Positions 50,285-60,716 are shown, counted from the stretch's first letter. The stretch: DNA of 64,000 nt from Neolewinella agarilytica (GCF_900110645.1 NZ_FOFB01000001.1:248001-312000); one strand, 5' to 3'. The notes: generated by a model from the letters alone, not told the origin. A program made the numbers and translations.

Positions 50285-51337
50285 ATGGACCAAAACACGC
50301 CGTCCGCCACGCTGCCTCCGATCATGATCGGCCGACAACTAACCGCTCCTTCCGACCCCCTGGAGCGCATCAGCCTTACCCGCGTTTTTCAGGGGCTCAC
50401 CCGCCCCAAGCCTGCCTTTCGGGATCTCGTCAGCAGGTTACGAACCGTAGCCTCCGTTGACCTGTCCCAATACCGGCAACTGAAAAAAGGCCTTCCCTAC
50501 CTGGTCTGCGGCCTGTTTCATCCCGCCATCCGCCGCAAAGCCCATTTTGCGGCCATTCACTATTTTGTACTTGATCTTGATCACCTGGCCGAAGCCGGGT
50601 TAACGATTACGGAAGTACGGCGGCGCCTGGAGGGGCTGCGGGAACCGATGCTGGGTTTTGTCAGCCCCGGGGGCGATGGGTATAAAATTCTGTTCCGCCT
50701 GCAAACGCCCTGTAGCGATGCAGCCCGCTTTCACGTCTTTTACCAGCATTTTGCCCGGGCCTTTGCCCGGGAGCATGGCCTGGAAAGCGTGGTAGACTAC
50801 CAAACCTGCGACGTTACCCGCGCCTGTTTTATGAGCTTTGACCCCAAAGCCTTCTTCCGCCCGGAGGCCGAAGCTGTAGAAATGGAGCACTATCTGCAGC
50901 GGCAGCCGGAGCCCGAACCGGCCGCCACCACAAAAGTCACGGCACCTCCACCGGAGCGCAAAACGCCCAGGCCGGCTGCCGGCCCGGACGAGCAAACTCT
51001 CGAGCACATCCGGGAAAAACTCAATCCCGGACGCCGCAAACCCCGGCCGAAGCAACAGATCGTGCAGCCCGAAGAAATCAGTGCCGCAGTATCCTATTTC
51101 AGCGATCACCTCGCAGAGTACGACCTCAAACTGGCCGCCAACGAAGCGATCAGTTATGGCCGCCGCCTGCGCATCGAGGCAAAAAACGGCAGTTGGTGCG
51201 AGCTGAATCTCTTTTACGGTAAGCGCGGGTTCTCCATCGTGAAAACCACCAAAACCGGCAGCCACCCCGAGCTGGCCGACCTGGTCGCCCAGGTATTGCG
51301 GGAACTCCTCTATGACCGCTTTGAGCAGCGCCATTAA
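50285..51337 (+). CDS. CRISPR-associated primase-polymerase-like protein (AEP / BT4734-VirE N-terminal type)
   Basis: The 350-residue protein carries the three motifs of archaeo-eukaryotic primases. Motif I is YFVLDLDHL (D97, D99), motif II is VSPGGDGYKILF (127-136), and motif III is VVDYQTCDVTRACFMSFDP with D171 and D176. This pattern matches the BT4734/VirE N-terminal group and the CRISPR-associated primase-polymerases (CAPPs) described near cas1 and cas2. A proline-rich linker (about 210-240) leads to a C-terminal alpha/beta domain with WCELNLFYGKRGFSIVKTTKTG. It sits 39 bp after cas1 and 12 bp before cas2, so it likely prepares or fills in DNA for spacer integration. Activity has not been shown for this protein. 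Confidence 0.78.
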   Translation: MDQNTPSATLPPIMIGRQLTAPSDPLERISLTRVFQGLTRPKPAFRDLVSRLRTVASVDLSQYRQLKKGLPYLVCGLFHPAIRRKAHFAAIHYFVLDLDHLAEAGLTITEVRRRLEGLREPMLGFVSPGGDGYKILFRLQTPCSDAARFHVFYQHFARAFAREHGLESVVDYQTCDVTRACFMSFDPKAFFRPEAEAVEMEHYLQRQPEPEPAATTKVTAPPPERKTPRPAAGPDEQTLEHIREKLNPGRRKPRPKQQIVQPEEISAAVSYFSDHLAEYDLKLAANEAISYGRRLRIEAKNGSWCELNLFYGKRGFSIVKTTKTGSHPELADLVAQVLRELLYDRFEQRH

Positions 51338-51349
51338 TCATCCCCGCGA

Positions 51350-51817
51350 ATGGCCAAAAAGCGACGTCGCAGCCTGAGGGAACGCCTTGACCATATAGCA
51401 AAGGCTGGTATTCAGCCTCCGCCAGCCCGCCTTTCTGCGGAAGAGCAGCTGCCCGAACTAAACGAACGAATTGCTCAATTACTTGGTATTCTGCAGGATG
51501 CCCCCATTAAAGCCACCGAAATGGTTTACCTGATCATGTATGACATTACCGACAACAAAGTCCGGCGTGAAATTGCCAACTATCTCATCACCGCTGGTTG
51601 TACGCGCATTCAGAAAAGTGTTTACCTGATCAAAACCAGCAACACCCGCTTTGAAGAGATTCATATCACCCTGCGGGAAGTCAATGATCTGTACGCCAAC
51701 GAAGACAGCATCATCCTCGTTCCCGTAAATAGTACCGACGTGCGCGGCATGCAGCTGATCGGGCAAAACGTGGACATAAAACTGATTACCGACCCGCCCA
51801 ACACCCTGTTTTTTTAG
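51350..51817 (+). CDS. cas2: CRISPR adaptation protein Cas2 with N-terminal extension
   Basis: The Cas2 core begins near residue 58 (MVYLIMYDITDNKVRREIANYLI) with the usual Asp pair in MYDITD, followed by GCTRIQKSVYLIKTS and a C-terminal beta strand that completes the dimer. The chain is 155 residues, against about 90-100 for most Cas2 proteins, because of a basic N-terminal extension (MAKKRRRSLRERLDH, then PPPARLSAEEQLPELNERI). An internal ATG near the core would give a normal-sized Cas2, so the extension may be optional, but the upstream ATG at 51350 lies just 12 bp after the preceding stop. Confidence 0.93.
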   Translation: MAKKRRRSLRERLDHIAKAGIQPPPARLSAEEQLPELNERIAQLLGILQDAPIKATEMVYLIMYDITDNKVRREIANYLITAGCTRIQKSVYLIKTSNTRFEEIHITLREVNDLYANEDSIILVPVNSTDVRGMQLIGQNVDIKLITDPPNTLFF

Positions 51818-51952
51818 TATTTTTGTTGCTACTATATTTTTGTCCAGGCAAGTACACCTTACAGAAAAGTCACTTTCGATGCTTTCCAGCTACCAGCATC
51901 CGCAACAAAACACTCTTAAAGAACTATTTGCCAACCGTTTACGAAAAATACA
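51818..51952 (+). promoter_or_regulatory. CRISPR leader
   Basis: This 135-bp AT-rich region lies between cas2 and the first repeat, beginning with T-rich stretches (tatttttgttgctactat). Position beside cas2, intact first repeats here and decayed repeats at the far end mark it as the leader where new spacers enter and array transcription begins. Confidence 0.75.
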
Positions 51953-54900
51953 CCTCCGGAGCCTCATCCATCACAAGAAGGATTAAGACGTTTTCACTGT
52001 TTTTTGCAAAAGCTCGTAGCTTTAGACCTCCGGAGCCTCATCCATCACAAGAAGGATTAAGACTTATCAAAATCTTCATAACCATTGGCGTAGTAAGCCT
52101 CCGGAGCCTCATCCATCACAAGAAGGATTAAGACACTTAGCGCACTCAGCAACTTCATCCATGGTAATCCCCCTCCGGAGCCTCATCCATCACAAGAAGG
52201 ATTAAGACGTCCTTTTCATAGGACACTGTTGCGTGACTGTTGAACCTCCGGAGCCTCATCCATCACAAGAAGGATTAAGACTAGCTAATACTATTAATGT
52301 AATATTCATTTTATGTCAACCTCCGGAGCCTCATCCATCACAAGAAGGATTAAGACTCTTTGGAGCGTTTGGCGTACAGGACAATCAATTGCTTGCCTCC
52401 GGAGCCTCATCCATCACAAGAAGGATTAAGACCGGAATTGTCACCAATTTTCCGGTGCCGTTGTTCTTCCTCCGGAGCCTCATCCATCACAAGAAGGATT
52501 AAGACAAAGTTTGGCGACTTCCGAAGGTGCTTTTTTTGTGAACCTCCGGAGCCTCATCCATCACAAGAAGGATTAAGACAAACGTGGATAAGGTGTTGAA
52601 ATGTGTTTTCACCGCCTCCGGAGCCTCATCCATCACAAGAAGGATTAAGACTTACCCATTTCCCGTAAGTGTCGTAAGACCACCAAGCCTCCGGAGCCTC
52701 ATCCATCACAAGAAGGATTAAGACTAGACGTGCCCATGTAATAGAGTTTATTTTTTCTTCCTCCGGAGCCTCATCCATCACAAGAAGGATTAAGACAAGC
52801 CGTTAGGGGCACTATTGTGCTTTGCTAATAGTCCTCCGGAGCCTCATCCATCACAAGAAGGATTAAGACATCTGATTAAACATTCTTTAACATTTGATAA
52901 GTTAACCTCCGGAGCCTCATCCATCACAAGAAGGATTAAGACGCATACCTATCCTTCGCCGGGTGTTGTGCTCCACTTCCTCCGGAGCCTCATCCATCAC
53001 AAGAAGGATTAAGACTCTCCTCCTCCGGTCCACACCTCAATATCTCCGACCTCCGGAGCCTCATCCATCACAAGAAGGATTAAGACAGGTGTTGTTAGGG
53101 TGCCACCAATAGTCTTTTCCGTCCTCCGGAGCCTCATCCATCACAAGAAGGATTAAGACCCCTAGTTTTGCGCGAACTTCCTTGGTGTTCGGCACCTCCG
53201 GAGCCTCATCCATCACAAGAAGGATTAAGACCGTTACCTTCAGTATCCGTGAAGGTTGTTGGAGCAGCCTCCGGAGCCTCATCCATCACAAGAAGGATTA
53301 AGACTTGTTTGAGTATAGCTAACAAGTTCCCAAATGTAATGGCCTCCGGAGCCTCATCCATCACAAGAAGGATTAAGACCCGCCTGATCAGGGAGGTAAT
53401 CGAATAGATCGACACCTCCGGAGCCTCATCCATCACAAGAAGGATTAAGACTAGAGTTAAGGCCCAATATTAGCTCAAATCCTCTCCGCCCTCCGGAGCC
53501 TCATCCATCACAAGAAGGATTAAGACTGGTTCGCCCATTGACCTTCCCAGGTTCAATGTTGGCAACCTCCGGAGCCTCATCCATCACAAGAAGGATTAAG
53601 ACCCATTGGAAATCCTCATCAATGAGGTTGAAATTAAAAAGCCTCCGGAGCCTCATCCATCACAAGAAGGATTAAGACCGTTTTCGTTTTCAATCTGCTG
53701 GCTTCGTCTCATGGCCTCCGGAGCCTCATCCATCACAAGAAGGATTAAGACCCTTTTATTCTCTTTCATTGAGGAAAGATCAACATCCCTCCGGAGCCTC
53801 ATCCATCACAAGAAGGATTAAGACTAGTTCAACGACGGTCAGCGGTGCATCTGGTTCATGCCCTCCGGAGCCTCATCCATCACAAGAAGGATTAAGACAC
53901 CGCATTCTTTGTGGAATTGGTTTATTATCAGTACCTCCGGAGCCTCATCCATCACAAGAAGGATTAAGACGTTAATGGGAATGTGACATTACTAGCCAAC
54001 TCTCCCTCCGGAGCCTCATCCATCACAAGAAGGATTAAGACTGGTTCTTTTTTGGTCCGATGGCGTTGCCCTTCGTGGCCTCCGGAGCCTCATCCATCAC
54101 AAGAAGGATTAAGACATTTTTGTTCCCAATTATGGAACGTCACCGACGTACCCTCCGGAGCCTCATCCATCACAAGAAGGATTAAGACTCGTCATATCCA
54201 TTACACTGAAAAACTTCAACATCCCCTCCGGAGCCTCATCCATCACAAGAAGGATTAAGACTTGCAGAGAATAGCGTTGTTAAACTGGAAGCTGTCAGAC
54301 CTCCGGAGCCTCATCCATCACAAGAAGGATTAAGACTATTCTATTTCAAACCCCAAGGACTCAATGTATTCCCTCCGGAGCCTCATCCATCACAAGAAGG
54401 ATTAAGACTCGTGCGCAACTTAGGTGATTAGAGTGCTTTAAGATACCCTCCGGAGCCTCATACATCACAAGAAGGATTAAGACTTTAAGACGCTGTTAAC
54501 GCCTAATGCTTTAACAAGCCCTCCGGAGCCTCATCCATCACAAGAAGGATTAAGACTTCTCATCTTCCGACCAAGAGCGCCAGTCGTACCAGCCTCCGGA
54601 GCCTCATCCATCACAAGAAGGATTAAGACGGAAGGCCAGCAGCGCACCACCGGCCACAGGCAACACCTCCGGAGCCTCATCCATCACAAGAAGGATTAAG
54701 ACCTTCCAAGGTAAGCTGTGTTAGGCTGCACACATCCCCCTCCGGAGCCTCATCCATCACAAGAAGGATTAAGACCATTTGTACCCATCTTCATAATACC
54801 GAATCAGGCAGATCCTCCGGAGCCTCATCCATCACAAGAAGGATTAAGACCCCGACCAGGTGGACAACGCAGCCCGAACAGCCGCGCCTCCGGAGCCTCA

Positions 54901-56234
54901 TCCATCACAAGAAGGATTAAGACGTTTGCCGTTTCTAAGTACGCTTTATCGGTTGTAAGCCCTCCGGAGCCTCATCCATCACAAGAAGGATTAAGACTTC
55001 ACCTGAATAAAGCCGTCCAGCTCATCGAGACCAGCCTCCGGAGCCTCATCCATCACAAGAAGGATTAAGACTTGGCGGGCTGACCCGTTAATTTTTTGAA
55101 ACTCAACCTCCGGAGCCTCATCCATCACAAGAAGGATTAAGACTCGGGGAGCCGACCGTTCAGCTTGAAGCAGAGCGCCTCCGGAGCCTCATCCATCACA
55201 AGAAGGATTAAGACGTGATGCGCAAAAAGATTTGGGTGAATTTGCCCATCCTCCGGAGCCTCATCCATCACAAGAAGGATTAAGACTTGACACCTTGCGC
55301 CCAAGATTCAAGGTACACCACCTCCGGAGCCTCATCCATCACAAGAAGGATTAAGACGTAGGCGCAGCCCGGGGGTTAATACATCACTAATTTCCTCCGG
55401 AGCCTCATCCATCACAAGAAGGATTAAGACCCAATATGCGCTCGTTACCTTTACGCCCTTGTTCCTCCGGAGCCTCATCCTTCACAAGAAGGATTAAGAC
55501 AAAGATGGTAGGACCAGCCGAATTAATGATTCGACCCCTCCGGAGCCTCATCCATCACAAGAAGGATTAAGACAGGATGTGACCCATTTTAAGGGTAGCC
55601 TGAGCTACTTCCTCCGGAGCCTCATCCATCACAAGAAGGATTAAGACTATTACCTTCTCCGTCTTCGATGGTTAATGCACCATACCCTCCGGAGCCTCAT
55701 CCATCACAAGAAGGATTAAGACCCCAGTTCGCGCCCGGTGTCCTCATTTACGATTAACCACCTCCGGAGCCTCATCCATCACAAGAAGGATTAAGACACA
55801 ACCCCCAAATTTTTTCAATCCCCCGCCAAGCACCTCCGGAGCCTCATCCATCACAAGAAGGATTAAGACGCCAGCGTTTATACCTAAAGCCTTAGCTACT
55901 TTGCGCCTCCGGAGCCTCATCCATCACAAGAAGGATTAAGACTTCTTCTCCTTCCCGATCAAGGGTTTTGAAAAAGTTCCTCCGGAGCCTCATCCATCAC
56001 AAGAAGGATTAAGACTAATGTTATAGGATGCTGACGATCTAATCCTGAAAGCCTCCGGAGCCTCATCCATCACAAGAAGGATTAAGACAGCAGCGAAATC
56101 GTGTAATCTTCAATCCAATCCCACCTCCGGAGCCTCATCCATCACAAGAAGGATTAAGACGTCGGCGTTCTGCTCTGTTATTACCGCCTCAATACTGCCT
56201 CCGGCGCCTCATCCATCACAAGAAGGATTAAGAC
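51953..56234 (+). CRISPR. CRISPR array, 59 full-length 37-nt repeats and 58 spacers
   Basis: The repeat is 37 nt, starting CCTCCGGAGCCTCATCC and ending CACAAGAAGGATTAAGAC. I counted 59 copies by position, from 51953 to 56198, with spacers of 33-39 nt. The last 8 nt, ATTAAGAC, would be the crRNA 5' handle in a type III system. Single-base variants occur in the copies starting at 54447 (CATACATC), 55464 (CCTTCAC) and 56198 (CCGGCGCC). No two spacers looked identical. The array follows cas2 directly on the same strand. Confidence 0.99.
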
Positions 56235-56267
56235 ATCTTTAGATAACGATAAACCATACCTTCACCG

Positions 56268-56284
56268 TCTCCGGAATATCATCT
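56268..56284 (+). repeat. Degenerate terminal CRISPR repeat
   Basis: TCTCCGGAATATCATCT matches the first 17 nt of the repeat at 12 positions and lies one spacer length (33 nt) after the last full repeat. Decay at this end supports the leader being on the cas2 side. Confidence 0.65.
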
Positions 56285-56420
56285 AATTGAGGTAGGTATC
56301 ATCCGGGTGCCGGGTGCCGGAAGTTAAAATTTACACGGTGCTTTAGAATGAAACTTCAGAAAATCTTTCTTGATCCTACGCTGTTTTCTCCTCCCTTCTC
56401 CTGATCTCTGCGTTCTCCGC

Positions 56421-56625
56421 GCGCATAATCCCCCCCGCTGCGAAGCAGCCCAAATCCGTGCACCTCTGTGTTAACCTCCGTGAACCTCTGTGGTTAAACT
56501 AAATCGCGAAGCGATCCCTCCTCCAAACGCATACCCCCCCGCTGCGAAGCAGCCCAATTCCGCGCACCTCTGTGTTAACCTCCGTGAAACTCTGTGGTTA
56601 AAACCAAATCGCGAAGCGATCCCTC
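56421..56625. repeat. Two tandem copies of a ~100-bp repeat with small palindromes
   Basis: Copy one (56421-56520) and copy two (56527-56625) share cccccgctgcgaagcagccc, then cacctctgtgttaacctccg, then ctgtggttaaa and atcgcgaagcgatccctc with few differences. Each has two short palindromes with GAA loops (gctgcgaagcagc and atcgcgaagcgat). The segment fills the gap between the array and the HTTM gene and resembles intergenic repeats common in Bacteroidota. Bases 56285-56420 before it hold only short direct repeats (cgggtgc). Confidence 0.8.
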
Positions 56626-58024
56626 ACTCCCCCTCCCGCAGAACCCAGTCCTTGCGCCCAAACCACTGCCATTCAACCTTAGTCAAATCAACCGTCTCGT
56701 CGATAAACTCTTGTCGTGAACGGCCATTCAGCCGGACCCGGAAACGGCCGTAGACCGCTACATCCTGACCGGCGGCGGCACGTGTATCCCGCAGGTGATG
56801 GGCGTACTGCAGAATCATATCCGGGTGGGTAACCATCTTTCGGTATTGCTTGGGGTTCAGATGCTCGTAGGGCAAGACGATTTCCTCCGCGCCGGTGGCG
56901 CGGTCCACCAGCAGGTAGTTCCCCCCACCCTGCTTACTGCGCAACATCATCCGCCAGCTATAGCGGTGGCCTTCTTCTGACCAGTTCACGTCGGAATCAA
57001 AAGCCCAGTGCCGGAGGGGCAGGTAGCAATGGAAAGCGATGAGAGCGACCAATGCCAAGATGAGCGGGCGGGCGTATCGGGCCTCCCGCTGCCAGAATCT
57101 TTGGGGTCTGGCTTCCGCGTGGGCGGAAGCGACTCTGCTTTTCCATCCCCGAATCCAACCCTGCAACTGTCCCGACATACTGCGGGACGCCCAACTTTTT
57201 TGGGCCAACCACTCTACCACCCTCTTGGGCCAGTCCGGTGCAAAGAACAGGCTCGTCAGCACCATCGACAGGTAAGGGAAAATACCGATGTTGAAAATGA
57301 GGTGATTCGTAGCGTGGAAGAGTAGCAGCAAGCCCAGGGCAAGCCAGCGCAGCCGCTTGTGCAGCAACAAGAACCCCGCCGACAGATCCAGTAACATACC
57401 GCCCCAGGCCATCACGTAGGCCGTGGTTTTCTCCGCCCACAAGGCCCCCAAAACGGGCATATCGGCCCGTCGCTGCAACCACATGTGTAATGGCATAGCT
57501 TCGATGAGCCAGTCGTAGTTGATCTTAGCAATGCCACCCCAGAAATAAACCAGTCCCATCAGCAATGGAAAAATGTAGACCGACCACGCCGGAGCTACGG
57601 GAGACCACTCGGAGGGTTCCCGTCGAACGTCCAACGAGAACTCCCGCCAGGCGGGCGTAAGGGCGAGTAGCCAACTCAGCCAGACAAAGAGGTAGGCATG
57701 GTTCAGGTAGTGCGCTTTCTCCAGCAAAAACAGATAGCTAAAGGCAAGCGCAAAAAGAGGTGCGGTGATCCGGAATCGCCAGCCCAGCGCCACTGCCAGC
57801 CCCAATAAAAAACCGACGATGTAGAAGATGGACAAGAAAGGTTCCGGCAGTGGGTGTACCCACTCAAAACCGTAATACCGGAAGGTAAAATCACTCATTT
57901 CACCCTTATACCAATGATAGTAGATACCGTTACCAAGAATGTCTCCGCCCCCCAGCAAGCCCATCGCTATCCGCAAGAAGACAAGTGAGTAAATGGGAGT
58001 AGCCTTGAATAACGCTTTGCGCAT
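56624..58024 (-). CDS. HTTM / vitamin K-dependent gamma-carboxylase-like membrane protein
   Basis: The 466-residue protein has many membrane helices in residues 10-300. It shows typical HTTM-type segments: SLVFLRIAMGLLGGGDILG at the start, EKAHYLNHAYLFVWLSWLLAL, and LVYFWGGIAKINYDWL with the conserved K and WL. HATNHLIFNIGIFPY follows, and a C-terminal soluble part contains RFRVRLNGRSRQEFID. The family shares a fold with animal gamma-glutamyl carboxylase, but bacterial members are of unknown substrate. Start 58024 (MRKALFKATP) is preferred to the upstream 58087 because it leads directly into the first helix and lies 1 bp from the lipA stop. Confidence 0.82.
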   Translation of the reverse strand: MRKALFKATPIYSLVFLRIAMGLLGGGDILGNGIYYHWYKGEMSDFTFRYYGFEWVHPLPEPFLSIFYIVGFLLGLAVALGWRFRITAPLFALAFSYLFLLEKAHYLNHAYLFVWLSWLLALTPAWREFSLDVRREPSEWSPVAPAWSVYIFPLLMGLVYFWGGIAKINYDWLIEAMPLHMWLQRRADMPVLGALWAEKTTAYVMAWGGMLLDLSAGFLLLHKRLRWLALGLLLLFHATNHLIFNIGIFPYLSMVLTSLFFAPDWPKRVVEWLAQKSWASRSMSGQLQGWIRGWKSRVASAHAEARPQRFWQREARYARPLILALVALIAFHCYLPLRHWAFDSDVNWSEEGHRYSWRMMLRSKQGGGNYLLVDRATGAEEIVLPYEHLNPKQYRKMVTHPDMILQYAHHLRDTRAAAGQDVAVYGRFRVRLNGRSRQEFIDETVDLTKVEWQWFGRKDWVLREGE

Positions 58025-58025
58025 T

Positions 58026-58898
58026 CTAAATGTGCTTCTCCGCATGGTAAGAGCTCCGCACCAAGGGTCCGCTCTCCACGTAGTCAAAGCCTTTCTCTAA
58101 ACCCATCGCTTTGTAGTGGGCAAAAGTATCCGGCGTGACGAATGAGTCAACGGCTAGGTGCATGGCTGTAGGCTGTAGATACTGCCCGATGGTAACCACG
58201 TCAACGCCCACTTCGATCAGATCATCGAGGATCCGCTCGACCTGCTCTTCGGTTTCACCGAGGCCAACCATGAAGCCGGTCTTGGTCCGTTTGCCGGATT
58301 CTTTGATGCGACGCAGTTCTTCCAGGCTCCGGTCGTATTTCCCCTGGGGGCGCACTTTACGGTAAAGCTCCCGTACGGTCTCCATGTTGTGGCTCACGAC
58401 TTCCTGTCCGCCTTCAATCATCCGGTACAGGGCATCCCAGTTCCCGCGCACGTCGGGGATCAGGGTTTCTATCGTCACCTGCGGGGTACGTTGCTTGATT
58501 TGGTGAACAGTTTGGTACCAGATTTCGGCACCGCGATCTTTGAGTTCATCGCGGTTTACGCTGGTTAAAACGGCGTGCTTTACCTGCATGAGGTCGATGG
58601 CTTCGGCAACGCGGCGGGGCTCATCGGTGTCATACTCCGTTGGCCGGCCGGTTTTCACGGCGCAGAAACTGCACGAACGGGTGCAGGTGTTGCCCAGGAT
58701 CATGAAGGTGGCCGTGCCGGCTCCCCAGCATTCGCCCATATTCGGGCAGTTACCGCTCTGACAGATGGTGTGCAGCTGATACTCGTCCACCAGTTTACGG
58801 ACCTTCTTATATTCCGGACCAATGGGCAGCTTTACGCGCAGCCAGTCTGGCTTGCGTTTACGGTCACTTTTCGAGGGGGCAATGGGGAGATCGATCAT
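58026..58898 (-). CDS. lipA: Lipoyl synthase
   Basis: LipA is a radical-SAM enzyme that inserts two sulfurs into octanoyl groups on lipoyl-dependent enzymes. The 290-residue protein has the N-terminal auxiliary cluster cysteines C46, C51 and C57 ([12 protein letters not shown]) and the radical-SAM CxxxCxxC motif at C72, C76 and C79 ([10 protein letters not shown]). [26 protein letters not shown] and [11 protein letters not shown] follow. The C-terminal [10 protein letters not shown] supplies the conserved Ser in the RSSY motif. Start 58898 ([10 protein letters not shown]) is preferred; the longer frame reads through a dispersed repeat at 59002-59011. It is followed 1 bp later by the HTTM gene. 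Confidence 0.97.
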   Translation of the reverse strand: MIDLPIAPSKSDRKRKPDWLRVKLPIGPEYKKVRKLVDEYQLHTICQSGNCPNMGECWGAGTATFMILGNTCTRSCSFCAVKTGRPTEYDTDEPRRVAEAIDLMQVKHAVLTSVNRDELKDRGAEIWYQTVHQIKQRTPQVTIETLIPDVRGNWDALYRMIEGGQEVVSHNMETVRELYRKVRPQGKYDRSLEELRRIKESGKRTKTGFMVGLGETEEQVERILDDLIEVGVDVVTIGQYLQPTAMHLAVDSFVTPDTFAHYKAMGLEKGFDYVESGPLVRSSYHAEKHI

Positions 58899-58995
58899 AC
58901 AAATAGGCACTTGCGTACAGAAGACAAAAGTACGCCAGATAAGTTGTTCGGAAGGGTCGGTTTTAGGGAAGATTTCCACCAGCAGGTGATGGGGG

Positions 58996-59034
58996 CGTGA
59001 ACGCAGGTGCAGAGAGGGGTATGCAGGAGCAAAG
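58996..59034 (-). repeat. Dispersed TGCACCTGCG element upstream of lipA
   Basis: CGCAGGTGCA (59002-59011) with GAGCAA (59027-59032) 21 nt from the core shows the family layout. It lies about 100 bp upstream of the lipA start, in the gap to the divergent M20 hydrolase gene. Confidence 0.68.
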
Positions 59035-59129
59035 ATGGCCAACCGGGAAAATATGTCATCGATTGAGAATCAGGCTTTTCCGGAAAAAGCTTCCGTATAC
59101 CTATCTTCGGGTCAAACAAAAAACCAACG

Positions 59130-60560
59130 ATGAGACTTACCCTGCTCTTGCTACTCGCTCTTTGCACCAGCGTCAGCGCCCAAAAACTATCGCCAGCCAA
59201 AGCAAAAGTTGTTGCTTCGATTGACAGTCGGGAAGGGAAGCTGATTGACATGTCCGATAAAATCTGGGTCCTTGCAGAAGTCGCTTTTGAAGAAGGCGAA
59301 AGTGCCAAAATTCTGGCCGACTACGCCGAGGAACAGGGCTTCCGGGTAGAACGTGGCGTAAGCGAAATGCCCACCGCCTTCATCGCTGAATACGGTAGCG
59401 GGAAGCCCATTATCGGCATTCTGGGCGAGTTTGATGCCTTGCCGGGCATCAGCCAGAAGGCCCAACCCACCAAAGCGCCTTTGCATACCGGTGCGGCTGG
59501 CCACGGCTGTGGTCACAATCTCTTTGGAGTGGGCAGTCTGGGGGCTGCCGTAGCGATCAAAGACGCCATGGACCGGGGCGAAATTGAGGGTACCATCCGC
59601 TATTACGGTACCCCGGCAGAAGAGAAGTATTTCGGCAAGCTCTACCTGGCCCGTGATGGTAAGTTTAATGACCTGGATGTCTGTCTCGACTGGCACCCCT
59701 CCGCCAAAACAAGCGCTAATGTGCAAAGCAGTCTTGCGCTGGTTGATTTTGTCGTCGAGTTCCGCGGCCAGGCCGCGCACGCCAGCTCCGACCCCTGGAA
59801 CGGCCGCTCCGCCTCCGACGCGATGGAACTCATGAGTGCCGGCATCAATGCTTACCGGGAACACGTGCGGCCCACCGTCCGCATTCACACCCATATGCAA
59901 CAGGCTGGTGACGTAGTAAACGTCGTACCTGACTACGCAAAATACTGGGTCCGGGTACGCGACTCTAAGCGGGACGGTATGATTCCCGTCTGGGAACGCG
60001 TTAAAAAAATCGCCGAAGGAGCCGCCATCATGGCTAACGTAGAATACGAAATCAGCCTGGTTTCCGGGCTCCACGAGGTGCTCGTCAATCGCACCGGGGG
60101 CCGCCTGCTGCAGGACAACATGGAACTCCTCGGCGGCATCGAGTATACCCCCGCAGAGATTGAATTCGCCTACGGCATTCAAAAATCAACGGATAAAGAA
60201 CAGGTTGGCCTGGACGGCAGCGTTCAACCTTTTCAGGAAACCCGGGAGAACCCCGGCGGAGGCTCAACCGATGTTGGAGACGTAAGCTGGCTCGTGCCGG
60301 AAATACGCCTGGGCGTAACCACCGCTCCGGTCGGGACACCCTGGCACAGCTGGGCCGTAGTCGCCTGCGGCGGGATGAGTATCGGACATAAGGGGATGAA
60401 ATATGCGGCTAAGGCTCTGGCCCTTACGGCCTATGATCTCTATCAGCAACCGGAAACGGTAAAGGCCATCCGTGAGGAGTTTGAAACCCGACGGGGAGAC
60501 GCCAAATACGAGGCTATTCTGCCCGCTGCAGGACCCCCGATTCCGGGTAAGAAGAAGTAA
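59130..60560 (+). CDS. M20-family amidohydrolase (AbgB-like), exported
   Basis: The 476-residue protein has a signal peptide (MRLTLLLLLALCTSVSAQ) and an M20 metallopeptidase fold. Visible parts are ILGEFDALPGISQ, the metal site GAAGHGCGHNLFGVGSLGAA, YGTPAEEKYFGKLYL, CLDWHPSAKT, and a lid domain with EFRGQAAHASSDPWNGRSA. VGDVSWLVPEIRLG near residue 380 and TPWHSWAVVACG follow. These match the aminobenzoyl-glutamate utilisation protein B group, which hydrolyses amide bonds in acylated amino acids. Export is unusual for AbgB itself and suggests an extracytoplasmic peptide or amide substrate. A degenerate dispersed motif (59163-59172) underlies the signal-peptide end. Confidence 0.88.
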   Translation: MRLTLLLLLALCTSVSAQKLSPAKAKVVASIDSREGKLIDMSDKIWVLAEVAFEEGESAKILADYAEEQGFRVERGVSEMPTAFIAEYGSGKPIIGILGEFDALPGISQKAQPTKAPLHTGAAGHGCGHNLFGVGSLGAAVAIKDAMDRGEIEGTIRYYGTPAEEKYFGKLYLARDGKFNDLDVCLDWHPSAKTSANVQSSLALVDFVVEFRGQAAHASSDPWNGRSASDAMELMSAGINAYREHVRPTVRIHTHMQQAGDVVNVVPDYAKYWVRVRDSKRDGMIPVWERVKKIAEGAAIMANVEYEISLVSGLHEVLVNRTGGRLLQDNMELLGGIEYTPAEIEFAYGIQKSTDKEQVGLDGSVQPFQETRENPGGGSTDVGDVSWLVPEIRLGVTTAPVGTPWHSWAVVACGGMSIGHKGMKYAAKALALTAYDLYQQPETVKAIREEFETRRGDAKYEAILPAAGPPIPGKKK

Positions 60561-60716
60561 GTTTCACTCAGATTTCTTGTCGGAGACCGCTGGGTATATT
60601 AAAATATTTATCACAATGATAACATTCACATTGTAAGGTTAATTAGCAAGGCATTGTTATGAGGACTATATTCGCGGCGATTTTACGACCCTATCATCTC
60701 CAAATAAAATAGTCCC

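Noticed and set aside
51970..56260. Many open frames across the CRISPR array encoding PPEPHPSQEGLR or SGASSITRRIKT repeats
   Set aside because: They are translations of the 37-nt CRISPR repeat with spacers between; no start signals, and the array explains them fully.
59142..59180. Weak dispersed-motif match in the M20 hydrolase signal peptide
   Set aside because: One core mismatch, and signal peptides ending in SAQ have similar codons, so it was kept only as a near match in the family count and not listed as its own feature.
59187..60182. 331-codon minus-strand ORF
   Set aside because: Antisense to the M20 hydrolase gene and without any recognisable domain.
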